A program made the position numbers and the translations under genes. A stretch of 64,000 bases of DNA, taken from assembly GCA_002914845.1 (NCBI GenBank), contig JXTC01000346.1, positions 151,766-215,765 of the forward strand, written 5' to 3'. Below are positions 9,562-21,340 of this stretch, piece after piece (position 1 is the first letter of the stretch; the number at the start of each line of letters is the position of its first letter). The notes under the pieces are model-generated. The model was not told the origin of the DNA, made no database searches, and saw only the letters and a list, made by a program, of their open reading frames with translations. This DNA comes from Trema orientale. Taxonomy: Eukaryota > Streptophyta > Magnoliopsida > Rosales > Cannabaceae.

Positions 9562-12500
9562 CTTGACCAACAAATACACTTTGATTGGTACTTTGAGATA
9601 TTAGGTGAGTTTGGAGCAACAAAATCCTTGTTTTGAACTCTCTCCAAAGATAATGACTGAAATTGACCGAAAATTCCCATTTGGGAAAACTAGGTGATAG
9701 ATACAACGAAATGAGTTCTAATCCAACTAATACTCTTTACTTGGCACTTTGAGATATTAGGTAAGTTTCGCGTAACAAACTCCTTGTTGTTAACTCTCTC
9801 CAAAGAGAATGATAAAAATTGACCGAAAATTGCCAATTGGGAAAACTTAGAGATAGATACACCGAAATGATTTCTAGACCAACAAATACTCTTTATTTGG
9901 TACCTTGAGATATTAGGTAAGTTTCAGGAAACAAACTCCTTGTTTTGAACTCTCTCCAAAGAGAATGACCAAAATTAATCGAAAATTGCCAATTGGGAAA
10001 ACAACGTGCTAGATACAAAGAATTGAGTTCTAGGTCGACAAATACTCTTTATTTGATACCTTGAGAAATTAGGAAAGTTTGGAGCAACAAACTCCTTGTT
10101 TTGAACTCTCTCTAAAGAGAATGACCAAAATTGACCGAAAATTGCCATTTGGGAAAACTAGGTGCCAGATATAACGAAATGAGTTCTGGACTAACAAATG
10201 CTCTTTATTTGGTTTCTTTAGATACTAAGTGAGTTTCGGGCAACAAACTCCTTGTTTTCAACACTCTCCAAAGAGAATGACGAAAATTGACCGAAAATTG
10301 CTAATTGGGAAAACTGGGAGCTAGATACAATGAAATGAGTTCTAGACCAAGAAATACTCTTTAGTTGGTACATTGATATATTAGGTAAGTTTCGGGCAAC
10401 AAACTCCTTGTTTTCAACTCTCTCCAAAGAGAATGAAAAAGATGACCGAAAGTTGCCAATTGGGAAAACTTGAAGATAGATACAACGAAATGAGTTCTAG
10501 ACCAACAAATACTCTTTATTTGGTACATTGAGATAATAGGTAAGTTTGGAGCAACAGAATCCTTGTTTTGAAATCTCTCCAAAGAGAATGACCAAAATTG
10601 ACCGAAAATTGCCAATTGGGAAAACTTGGTGCTAGATACAACAAAACGAGTTATAGACCAACAAATACTTTTTATTTTGTACATCGAAATATTTGGTAAG
10701 TTTCGGGCAACAAACTCCTTGTTTTGAACTCTTCCCAAAGAGAATGACAAAAATTGACCGAAAATTGCCAATTGGGAAAACTAGGTGCTAGATATAATGA
10801 AATGAGTTCTAGACCAACAACTACTCTTTATTTGGTACTTTGAGGTATTAGGTAAGTTTCAGGCGACAAACTCCTTGTTTTGAACTCTCTCCAAAGAGAA
10901 CGACCGAAATTGACCGAAAATTGCCATTTGGGAAAACTAGGTGTCAGATACAACGAAATGAGTTCTAGACCAACAAATACTCTTTATTTGATTTCTTTAG
11001 ATATTAGGCAAGATTCGGGCAACAAACTCCTTGTTTTACACTCTCTCCAAAAGGAATGACCAAAATTGACCGGAAATTGCAAATTGGGAAAACTAGGAGC
11101 TAGATACAATGAAATGAGTTCTAGACTAACAAATACTCTTTACTTGGCACTTTGAGAAATTAGGTAAGTTTCGGGCAACAAACTCCTTGTTTTCAACTCT
11201 CTCCAAAGAGAATGAAAAAAATGACCGAAAATTGCCAATCGGGAAAACTTGGAGATAGATACAACGAAATGAGTTCTAGACTAACAAATACTCTTTATTT
11301 GGTACTTTGAGATAATAGGTAAGTTTGGAGCAACAAACTGCTCGTTTTGAAATCTCTCCAAAGAGAATGACCAAAATTGACCGAAAATTGCAATTTGGGA
11401 AAACTAGGTGCTAGATACACCCAAATGAGTTCTAGACCAACAAATACTCTTTATTTGGTGCCATGAGAAATTAGGTAAGTTTCGGGCAACAAACTCCTTG
11501 TTTTGAACTCTCTCCAAAGAGAATGGCCAAAATTGAACGAAAATTGCCAATTGGGAAAACTAGGTGCTAGATACAACGAAATGAGTTCTAGGCCAACAAA
11601 TACTCTTTATTTGGTACTTTGATATATTAGGTAAGTTTCGGGCAACAAGCTCCTTGTTTTGAACTGTTTCCAACGAGAATGACCAAAATTGACCAAAAAT
11701 TACCATTTGGGAAAACTAGGTACTAGATACAACGAAATGAGTTATAGACCAACAAATACTCTTTATTTGGTACCTTAAGATATTAGGTAAGTTTCGGACA
11801 ACAAACTCCTTGTTTTGAACTCTCTCCAAAGACAATAACCAAAATTGATCGAAAATTGCCAATTGGGAAAACTAGGTGCTAGATACAAAGAATTGAGTTC
11901 TAGACCAAGAAATACACCTTATTTGGTACCTTGAGATATTAGGTAAGTTTGGAGCAACAAACTCCTTGTTTTCAACTCTCTCCAAAGAGAATAACCAAAA
12001 TTGACCAAAAATTGCCAATTGGGAAACCTTGGTGCTAGATACAACAAAACGAGTTCTAGACCAACAAATACTCTTTATTTGGTACCTCGAAATATTTGGT
12101 AAGTTTCGGGCAACAAACTCCTTGTTTTGAACTCTTCCCAAAAATTGACCGAAAATTGCCAATTGGGAAAACTAGGTGCTAGATATAATGAAATGAGTTA
12201 TAGACCAACAACTACTCTTTATTTGGAACTTTGAGGTATTAGGTAAGTTTCGGGCAACAAAGTCCTTGTTTTGAACTCTCTCCAAAGAGAATGACCAAAA
12301 TTGACCGAAAATTGCCATTTGGGAAAACTGGGTGCAAGATAGAACGAAATGAGTTCTAGACCAACAAATATTCTTTATTTGGTACCTTGAAATATTACGT
12401 AAGTTTTGGGCAACAAACTCCTTGTTTTGAACTCTCTCCAAAGAGAATGACCAAAATTGATCGAAAATTGCCAATTGCAAAAACTAGGTGCTAGATACAT

Positions 12501-14236
12501 TGAAATGAGTTCTATACCAACAAATACTCTTTATTTGGCACCTCGAGATATTATGTAAGTTTCGGGCAACAAACTCCTTGTTTTGAACTCTCTCCAAACA
12601 GAATGACCAAATTTGGTCGAAAATTACCAATTGGGAAAACTAGGTGCTAGATACAAAGAATTGAGTTCAAGACCAACAAATACTCTTTATTCGGTACCAT
12701 GAGATATTTGGTAAGTTTAGAGCAACAAACTCGTTGTTTTCAATTCTCTCCAAAGAGAATGATCAAAATTGACAGAAAATTGCCAATTAGGAAAACTAGG
12801 AGCTAGATACAATAAAATGAGTTGTAGACTAACAAATACTTTTTATTTGGTACAAGTTTCGGGCAACAAATTCCTTGTTTTGAACTCTCTCAAAAGAGAA
12901 TGACCAAAATTGACCAAAAATTGACATTTGGGAAAACTAGGTGCTAGATACAACGAAATGAGTTCTAGACCAACAAATACTCTTTATTTGGCACTTTGAG
13001 ATATTAGGTAAGTTTCGGGCAACAAACACCTTGTTTTAAACTCTCGCCAAAGATAATGACCAAAATTATTCGAAAATTGCCAATTGGGAAAACTAGGTGC
13101 TAGAGACAAAGAATTGAGTTCTAGACCAACAAATACTCTTTATTTGGTACCTAGATATATTAGGTAGGTTTGGAGCAACAAACTCCTTGTTTTCAACTCT
13201 TTCCAAAGGGAATGACCAAAATTGACCGAAAATTGCCATTTGGAAAAACTAGGTGCTGGATACAATGAAATGAGTTATAGACCAACAAATACTCTTTACT
13301 TGGCACTTTGAGATATTAGGTAAGTTTCGGGCAACAAACTCCTTGTTTTCAACTCTCTCCAAAGAGAATGACAAAAATTGACCGAAAATTGCCAATTGGG
13401 AAAACTAGGAGCTAGATACAACGAAATGAGTTCTATACCAACAAATACCCTTTATTTGGTACCTTGAGATAATAGGTAAGTTTGGAGCAACAAACTCGTT
13501 GTTTTGAACTCTCTCCAAAGAGAATGTCCAAAATTGACCGAAAATTGCCATTCGGGAAAACTAGGTGCTAGATACAATGAACTGAGTTCGAGACATACAA
13601 ATACTCTTTATTTGGTGCCTTGAGATATTAGGTAAGTTTCGGACAACAAACTCCTTGTTTTGAACTCTCCCCAAAGAGAATGACCAAAATTGACCGAAAA
13701 TTGCCAATTGGGAAAACTACGTGCTAGATACAACGAAATGAGTTCTAGACCAACAAATACTCTTTATTTGCTACCTTGAGATATTAGGTAAGTTTTAGGC
13801 AACAAACTACTTGTTTTGAACACTCTCCAAAGAGAATGACCAAAATTAATCGAAAATTGCCAATTGGGAAAACTAGGTCCTAGATACAAAGAATTGAGTT
13901 CTAGACCAACAAATACTCTTTATTTGGTACCTTGAGAAATTTGGAAAGTTTGGAGCAACAAACTCCTTGTTTTGAACTCTCTCCAAAGAGAATGACCTAA
14001 ATTGACCGAAAATTGCTATTTGGGAAAACTAGGTGCCAGATACGACGAAATGAGTTCTAGACTAACAAATACTCTTTATTTGGTGCCTTTAGATATTAGG
14101 TAAGTTTCAGACAACAAACTCCTTGTTTTAAACTCTCTCCGAAGAGAATGACCAAAATTGACCGAAATTGTCGATTCGGAGACCTTGGTGCTAGATACAA
14201 CAAAATGAGTTCTGGACCAACAAGTACTCTTTATTT

Positions 14237-14251
14237 GGTACCCTGAAATAT
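14237..14251. repeat. Target-site duplication of the second LINE, left copy
   Basis: GGTACCCTGAAATAT, satellite sequence adjoining the A/T-rich LINE tail. It matches GGTACCTTGAAATAT at 20146-20160 in 14 of 15 positions. Confidence 0.88.
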
Positions 14252-14571
14252 ATATATATTTTTTAATGGAACCTAGGGAAAAACACTTAGAAATTTGAAA
14301 AAACAGAAAACTAAGTGGCCCCCTAGGGATTTATTAAATATAAAGAAAAATAATAGTACAAGGCATAAGAACGTCAACCATTCCAAAACAGAGGACAAAC
14401 AAAGAAACAATAGAAAAATGAAAAGCCCTAAGAGGAGCCATATAGTTTTGCCTAAACGAAACTATTGTCTTAACCTCCCAACAATGCCTCAGTATAAAAC
14501 CTTTTTGTGTAAAACCCAATGGAAAAAATCACAAAAAGGAAAAAGAGCACATTGTTTTACAAAATGGGCAG
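14252..14571 (-). other. LINE 3' untranslated region and A/TA-rich tail
   Basis: About 320 bp between the ORF2 stop (14574-14572) and the target duplication. It ends on the minus strand with a run of A followed by TA repeats, the expected tail of a target-primed LINE insertion. A plus-strand ORF here (14295-14615) is antisense and not supported. Confidence 0.75.
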
Positions 14572-17500
14572 CTAACAGAAATGAAAATTACAATGTCCAG
14601 AACAATCCTTTTTGATCTTCTCATCGAGGAATGACGGAGCCGAATGCCACCATGTCGGAGCTTGAATGCTCGTAACTCTAGAAGCTAAAATATCCGCAAC
14701 AGTATTCCCTTCTCGATAGATATGAGAAACGTGAAAATTTATTTGAGAAATAAGTTGAAGATAACGCATCCAAGCAGGTTTCCAGCGCCAAGGAATAGAC
14801 AAAGAATGAGTCTTTAAAGCTAGGACCAGGTAAGTAGAATCACTCTCCAACCAAATATTCCTCCAACCAAAATTCCAAGCATAAGAAATAGCATGGACAG
14901 CCGCAGCTAACTCAGCTTCAAAGGCGTAAGCTTTACCTAAAGGAATTGCGAAACCACCTTTGAAGAAACCCCTTGAAGTTCAGAAAACACCGCCACCTCT
15001 TGCTAAACCCAGAGAACCATAAGCTGCCCCATCTGTATTAACTTTGAGCCAACCTGAAGGGGGAAGCTGCCAATGAACTTCAATAATCCTAGGAACCTTA
15101 GGAGTCTTAAGGTCAACATGAAGACATTTTAGGATAGCTAGCTCCTCCACTGTATTATGCATTGTACCTAATCCAATCAAATTGGACTCACTAACTGCAC
15201 ACCAAACCCAAGCAATAGCAGAGTGAATGTTAGGTTTTTCACTGTCAAAAATCAACTTATTACGAAATCTCCAAATAACCCAGGTGGCAGAAACAATTGC
15301 TGATCTCTTAGTTGTGAAACTTGGCTACTAAAATTGGCTTCCAGAGCGTCCAGCCAAAGATCAATAACCAAGCCATCCAGACGTATACGCCGCATAAAGG
15401 CAGAAGAGACACCCCCCCAAATACTAGGAGCAAAAGAGCAAGAAATAAATATATGATCTGCATTTTCCTCGTGCTCGAAACAAAATCAAGAATAGGAGGA
15501 CATTGTAAAGCCTCTTCGCATGAGGTTCGTCTCTGTTGGAAGTTTGTCTTCAATTAATCTCCAAAAAAGCATAGACCGAGAAGGAGGAATGAAGCTAGCC
15601 CAGAACGTATCACCCCATCTTTCTTTAGTAAAAGGACTAGCCAGGGACAAGTAAGCATCTGCACAAGTAATCTGACCTGAAAGGGAATGGCGCCATATAA
15701 AAGTATCCTTATCACAAAAATCAACATTCCTAATCTCCTCAGCAAGTTGCGGAAAGTTGTTTATAAAAGAGTCCGGTAAAGACCAAACCGCATTTTCAGA
15801 CACATCCCCAATAACAGAATCAAAAGTAAGCTCCAGAGAAGCATCGTAATCAATCACATCAACTAAAGGAGAACCAAGCCAGTTATCCATCCAGAAGCGG
15901 ACCTTAGAGTTAATACCTGGCGCCCATCTCGACTCATCAATAATTGGTTGAATAAAAGGCTTTAAACCACACCAAATAGATGACTTCCAAAATCTGCGAA
16001 TCGAGAAACCAGTGGAGAAAAAACGACCACGTAAGAACTTTAAGACAAAAGAATCATCAGTCAACAAACTCCAAGAGCGTTTCTTTAAGAGTGTAGAGTT
16101 GAGAAGACGAGGAACTCGAACACCAAGGCCACCCTCCTCTTTTGGCTTACAACACATCCGCCAGGAGACAATGACGGGTTTACTTTCTTTGACTGAGTCA
16201 GACCACAAGAAATTCCTTATCACAGAAATCAAATCCTTCAAAAGACTAATCGGCCAATGATACACTTGAAAAGAATAAGATAGTTGTCCCATAATAACTG
16301 AATTAACCAGACTCACTCTACCTGCCATAGAGAGACTCATACCTTTCTAGTACTCAAAGTTATTAAAGATCTTGTCCAGAATTGGTTGAAAATGAGCTCT
16401 TTTAGGCGAGCCAGAAAATAAGGACACACCAAGATAGGTTAAAGTGGAATGACCCCTTCTCATGCCAGTTTGAGCTAGAAATTCTGATACTCTAGCAGGG
16501 GAAATAACATTCCCAAAATATATGAAAGACTTGTTGTAATTAATCTATTGACCCGACAAATCTTCATATCGTCTAAGGGCATTAAGAATAATGTTGACAT
16601 TGGACTTTGAAGCTCGTGCAAATAAAAGTACATCATCCGTAATGAGATAATGAACTGGGGTCTTGTCATGTCTAGTAGAAGTCATTAGGACCAGATCTCC
16701 ATTTTCAATCAAGCAAGTGAGATACCGACTTAAGTAGTCTTCTGCAGGAACAAAGAGAAGCAAGGATCACCCTGACGAACTCCTCTGGAACAGGAAAAAA
16801 ACCCATGAGGAGAACCATTAATCAAAATAGATAGGCGAGCAGAAAGAAAGATCGTTTCAATCTAAGCGACAAAATTGTCTCTGAAGCCGAAACATAATAA
16901 AATAGCCTTTATGAAATCCCATCGCATAGTATCAAAAGCTTTCCTGATATCCAATTTCATTGCCAGATTACCTCCAAAACTAACCTTATGAAGACAGTTA
17001 TAACATTCCGAAGCACCAACAATATAATCTGGAATGTTCCTACCAGGGACAAAACCAAACTGGTGGGGAGAAATAATACGAGAGCAAATACGGCCCAAAC
17101 GATCAGCTATTATTTTCGTAGTCAGCTTGTAAAGAAAATTACCCAATACAATCGGTCGGTACTGATCAATGGTAAGAGCATTATCCACCTTAGGAAACAA
17201 CACCAAAAAATTAGAATTAAGACCAGGTGTTAAGTTACCATGAAGGAAGAAGTGTCGGACAGCCGAAACTACATCTGAACTCACAATATCCCAATAGTGA
17301 CGGAAGAACTTGCCAGAATAGCCATCAGGACCTGGGGCACTAGAGGCTTCCATGTCAAAAACGGTCAACCGAATTTCCTCTTCAGTAGGAATCCGACATA
17401 GCTCCACATTATCTGAAAACGTAACCAAATTTGGAATAATATCCTGAACAACAGAATAATCAACAACTCTATTACAGCGTTCGGTGAACAAGTCCTCGTA

Positions 17501-18682
17501 GAATTGCTGGATATGAGAGGAGATCAAAACAATATCATCCACAACCTCAACCCCAATTTGCATAGGACTCAAAACCTTTTTAGTACGTCTACGTTTCACC
17601 ATGTTATGGAAAAAGGAAGAGTTTCTGTCCCCCTCCTTAAGCCATTTGATTCTACTTTGCTCTCAAAGATAAGTTTTTTCCTGGGACAAGAAAGTGTCCA
17701 AGGAAGAAAGAGCTTCAATTTCTTTAAAAAGAATTGAATCGGAAGGACCCTCAGTAACGAGCTGTTCTTGAATAGACAAGACTTTCTCTGTAGCTTTAGA
17801 AATATTTAGCTTAAGATCACTGAAAACTTGCCAATTCTACACCTTTAATTCACATTTTAGGTCCTTGAGTTTCTTGACCAGAATGGAGATTGGAGAACCA
17901 AAATGAGGACGAGACCAAACCAAAGTCACCAGGTCTTTAAAAGAAGAATGAGAAAGCCACATTCCCTGAAAGCGAAATGGTATGGGACCTGTTGTAACAT
18001 TGTTTGAAGAAGACAATAATAAAGGATGATGGTCAGAATGCGAGCGAGGTAAGCAAATACTTGAGACTTGATTTCACTGTTCGAGAAAATTTTGACTACA
18101 AAAGGCTCTGTCCAACCATGACATAACAATCTTACCATTCCGAGTACCCTTCTAAGTATAAAGAGGACCCTGAGAGTCAATATCTAATAAGCTGCAAAGA
18201 GTAACACCAGCTCGGAAATCTTCACAAGATCTTCTCTTAATAATGCCCGTTGTCTCATGAGCACCCATGACTGCATTGAAATCACCAATAACCAACCAAG
18301 GATTAACAATATGCAAAGAAGATAAAGAATCCCATAAGTCTCGTCTAACAAAATAATCACAGCTAGCATAGACAAAACTCACAAAGAACAAGGTACCAGT
18401 GAAAAGAAAAGAAATAGAAGCATGCTGAGAATGAGAGGCAACAACCTAGTAATTGGAAATCATCGAAGTGGTAAAAACCCATAAAGAGGGAATGGGTTTA
18501 TCATTTTGTGCAACTAGGTGAACGCCCAACGAACTCCAGAAATGAGCAGATATGGAATTAAAGGAACATAACGGTTCAGCAAAACAAAGAAAATCAGGTT
18601 TGTGACGGAGATATAAGTCTTTTAATGACCTCTGAGTTCCATGGTTAGAAATACCCCAGCGATTCCAGTAAAGCACCCTCAT
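14572..18682 (-). pseudogene. LINE ORF2 remnant: endonuclease, RT, zf-RVT-like region, RNase H
   Basis: Broken ORF2 whose pieces match plant L1 order. The endonuclease starts at 18682 (LYWNRWGISN, with the usual C-R replaced by R-W) and hits a stop at 18446; GDFN is kept near 18280. RT core pieces lie at 16862-17602 (SSAPGPDGYSGKFFRHYWD, QYRPIVLGNFLYK). The catalytic box region near 16630 reads ITDDVLLF, keeping both aspartates but with T in place of the usual A. A long open piece at 15486-16340 covers the thumb and zf-RVT-like region. The RNase H domain (about 14600-15080) keeps the acidic set NTDGAA, FEAELAA, LESDSTYL and TVADILA. Multiple frameshifts and stops separate the pieces. Confidence 0.9.
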
Positions 18683-20102
18683 TGAGAAATTGTTTTGGAG
18701 GCCTGTGTAATAGGCTTAGTATACTGAGAGTGAGCTGCTTTTTTCTTTTTCTTTGACTGGACTTCTTGCCAACCGTCGTCTCATGAAGAGAAAACCTTGG
18801 TTGGAGAAAGATCGCTTGTATCAATACTATCACTCTATGAAGCATCCGGCAAAGAGGATTCTTTAGTGGCTTGCCTTAAAGCAGGATCTTTATCAGCTTC
18901 CATATGATCTTGATCGCCAAATTGATCTGTTGAAGAAATGGGCTGCTGATTAACTATTAGCTCGTCAATTGGATTAACAACTTGCGTTTTCGAATGCTCC
19001 AAATGAGGTTGATCATCCTTAAGAGTCTCTATATCATCTCCCCAGAGTTTGGTCTTTCCTTTTTCCCCTACATTTGCAGCTATTTCTTTCTGGTCCAGAT
19101 TACTTTTGAGAGCCGAAAAAAATTAGAAACTGGAACTTTAGCAACTTTTGGTGGTGACTTTGTAATAGGGCGATAAATTTTCTTTCAGGACCTAGAGCGA
19201 CCCCTTTCAGCTTTAGCCTCTCCATCCTTGATTGTTGCTGCAACATGCCCACGCCGACAAGTGACTACATCATGGCCAATTGCTTTGCAAGAAGTACAAA
19301 AATCTGGAAGACGCTCATACTCCAACGATACGAAAAAGCAATCAGCCCCAACCTCAACCATTAAAGAATAAGAAATTGGCTGCGAGAGATCAATATCAAT
19401 AAGTATACGAGCAAAGTGACCAAATTCCCCCTTGAGCATCATTTCATCAAATCTAATTGGGACACCAACTCCTCAAGCCAAATCAGAAAGAATTTGGCGA
19501 TCCCAATAGACCCAAGGTAGCTTATGAAACCTAACCCAAATTTGAGTGTTGGTTGATCGTTGGGTATTTGGGTTGAAGTTCGGATGCTATGGTTGCAAAC
19601 GAAGAACACCAGGTTTGAGATTCATGGATCCCATAGACTAAACATGAACTTTCTCCTCCGAATAAGTAAGAAGAATATGGAAGAAGCCACGCCCAAGAGA
19701 AATCAGCCGCCAATCAGAAGAAAGTTGCCAGATTGATTGTAGCTTGAACTTAAGGTCAGCAAGTTTCCATGGCGAATCTCATTTAGAAAGAAAAATACGA
19801 CCAATAAGAGAATATTGGCGTAGATCCAACCGACTCTTCAATGCTTGTTCATTCACTTTCACACAGACATAATTCCCCTTCAATGTTGGCTTTGAAGATT
19901 CAGGAGCTATATTTGAAATTTGAGGGTCTGGCATGAAAGGAACTTTATCACGAGCAGTAGTTGAGTTTACCACTTGTGCGAATGAAGGAGCACCAAAATC
20001 TTGAACTTTCTTGATGGAATCTTGAACTTTCTTGAAGCCACCAGCAACATTAACAACTTTCTTTGAAGAATCAAAGTTGACACCTTTATTTTTGGAAGCC
20101 AT
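18679..20102 (-). pseudogene. LINE ORF1 remnant, DUF4283-like and CCHC knuckle
   Basis: Homologue of the intact ORF1 at 1620-3281. It retains YVCVKVNEQALK, LPWVYWDRQILSDLA and the CX2CX4HX4C knuckle (CTSCKAIGHDVVTC, about 19250-19295), plus the C-terminal WQEVQSKKKKKAA motif. Several in-frame stops (for example at 19779 and 19185) and a stop replacing a codon near 19475 break it. The final stop overlaps the ORF2 ATG as ATGA (18682-18679), as in the intact copy. The N-terminal region before the SFAQ motif is shorter than in the other copy, consistent with 5' truncation. Confidence 0.88.
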
Positions 20103-20145
20103 GAAGGACAAGCCTTGATCAGAAGCGAGAGGACCAGAAATATTA

Positions 20146-20160
20146 GGTACCTTGAAATAT
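20146..20160. repeat. Target-site duplication of the second LINE, right copy
   Basis: GGTACCTTGAAATAT, followed directly by satellite sequence. It pairs with 14237-14251 with one mismatch. Confidence 0.88.
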
Positions 20161-20310
20161 TAGGTAAGTTTCGGGCAACAAACTCCTTGTTTTGAACTCT
20201 TTCCATAGAGAATGACCAAAATTGACTGAAAATTGCCAATTGGGAAAACTAGGTGCTGGATACAACGAAATAAGTTCTAGACCAACAAATACTCTTTACT
20301 TGGTACTTGG
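20161..20310. repeat. Satellite array remainder beyond the LINE
   Basis: About one monomer in the same orientation and phase as the main array, from TAGGTAAGTTTCGGGCAAC to TACTTGGTACTTGG, then an abrupt end. This is the right boundary of the satellite in this window. Confidence 0.93.
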
Positions 20311-20640
20311 TGTTTGAGAAAAAAAATTTGAAAAATACGGTGGTTTTGTATCTTTTAAGGTGCGGTACACCTCACGTTCTCATATCAATCCCAGTGTTCC
20401 AAAGGATCAAGAATGTGTTCTTGATCATTCTCCAGTGAAGGATTCAACTTGGTGCCCACTCGCCTCATCAACCAAGAGCAAGAGCATAGACAATAAGATC
20501 TAGGGCTGGAGATTTGATCATCATCAACAAGGAGATCAAGGAGGAGCACGCTACAAGAGGTAAACTCTAATCTCAACTCTAGGTTTATACATCTAGATTT
20601 GATTTATGTTTACATGATTCTGTATATGATATATGCATGT
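20311..20640 (+). mobile_element. Copia-type LTR 3' end, remnant
   Basis: Non-satellite sequence ending with GCACGCTACAAGAGGTAAAC, similar to the 3' end of the copia LTR at 27497-28790 (GATAAGCTACAAGAGGTATT). It lies directly before a leader fragment of the same family, as an LTR 3' end should. No coding sequence is seen. Assignment rests on this short match and context. Confidence 0.45.
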
Positions 20641-21340
20641 TCTATGAGATTAAGTGGGAGAGGGTATGAGATACCCACAGTGTCCATTTTTGGTTCGTTA
20701 CGTATTAGGATGAGCCTTGCCTTAGAATTTTCTAAGCTCCTGTAGGAGGATTTTTGTCTGAGAAGTACTGGAAATGAATTTCTTAGGATAAAGTTCTAGG
20801 TAAACTGCATGAGGCTGATCACGCATAGGAGACTGTCTTATACAGAAAGCTTAATTACAAAAATAATGGTTACATCCTCAACATCGGATGCTATTAACCT
20901 CCCGTAGGAGCTATGATTCTATGGACCAATAAGTAGGGTAATTAGCAAACTGGGATATGGGATATCTGTCTTTTTGTCTAAATTAAATTATTCATATTTG
21001 ATTTGTAGATTCACATGATTACCTGTAGGGAACTTGTGATCTATGGTATGTTAAAATATCTTGAATATTTGTGATAGTCTTAAGGATACTTCACATAAAT
21101 TTTATCTTGTTTGATTTAATGTTAAGTATTCTAAACTCTTATATATTCAGATAAACTAGCGAACTTAGTTGAGTACTAGGAGGATCATATGTTATTCCAA
21201 CTTAGTCATTTTCCCTTTCGGCACGTGTTCTGGTCAACTACAAATATATATATGACATAAACTTGTTTTATGTCTTTTCCATATTTCAAAATGGTATCGT
21301 GGGTATTTACTTAGATGGAACTCTGTAAGTAGGTATATCT
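20641..21340 (+). mobile_element. Copia leader fragment, forward copy
   Basis: Closely resembles 46080-46600 inside the copia at 41634-50837: AAGTGGGAGAGGGTATGAGAT, GAAATGAATTTCTTAGGATA and CATAGGAGACTGTCTTATA have near-identical counterparts there. It contains the recurring CTCC-YGTA-GGAG inverted repeats (20737-20748, 20899-20910). Non-coding in all frames. Confidence 0.7.

Larger units (their letters stand above)
3791..14236. repeat. Tandem satellite array, ~156-bp monomer, about 62 copies
   Basis: Near-continuous head-to-tail repeat with landmarks such as AAGTTTCGGGCAACAAACTC and GCCAATTGGGAAAACTAGGT recurring about every 156 bp (for example at 3811, 3967, 4123 and 4279). Two common variants alternate irregularly at the first landmark, one with TTTCGGGCAAC and one with TTTGGAGCAAC. 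Small deletions occur near 12140 and 12855. The period is 52 codons, so unrelated-looking ORFs of 60-150 codons appear on the minus strand; these are not treated as genes. A solo LTR interrupts the array at 8746-9556. Monomer size and AT-richness fit a centromeric or pericentromeric satellite, but location is inference and I do not recognise a named family. Confidence 0.97.
14252..20145 (-). mobile_element. L1-type LINE, decayed and probably 5'-truncated, inserted in the satellite
   Basis: Minus-strand LINE of about 5.9 kb related to the element at 1-3790. On the minus strand it ends in an A/TA-rich tail (14252-14264), and a 15-bp target duplication flanks it. It holds a broken ORF1 (18679-20102) and a broken ORF2 (14572-18682). 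Its 5' end starts about 40 nt before the first available ATG and lacks the leader ORF and the N-terminal part of ORF1 seen in the other copy, consistent with 5' truncation during target-primed reverse transcription. Stops and frameshifts throughout make it non-functional. It splits the satellite array, which continues at 20161. Confidence 0.93.

Noticed and set aside
3708..12480. Many 60-150 codon minus-strand ORFs in the satellite
   Set aside because: They follow from a monomer length divisible by three and low stop content; alternative frames are open too, starts fall anywhere, and no domain is visible.
3791..14236. Regular repeats as a CRISPR array
   Set aside because: Repeats are head-to-tail 156-bp monomers with no unique spacers, in a plant genome context.
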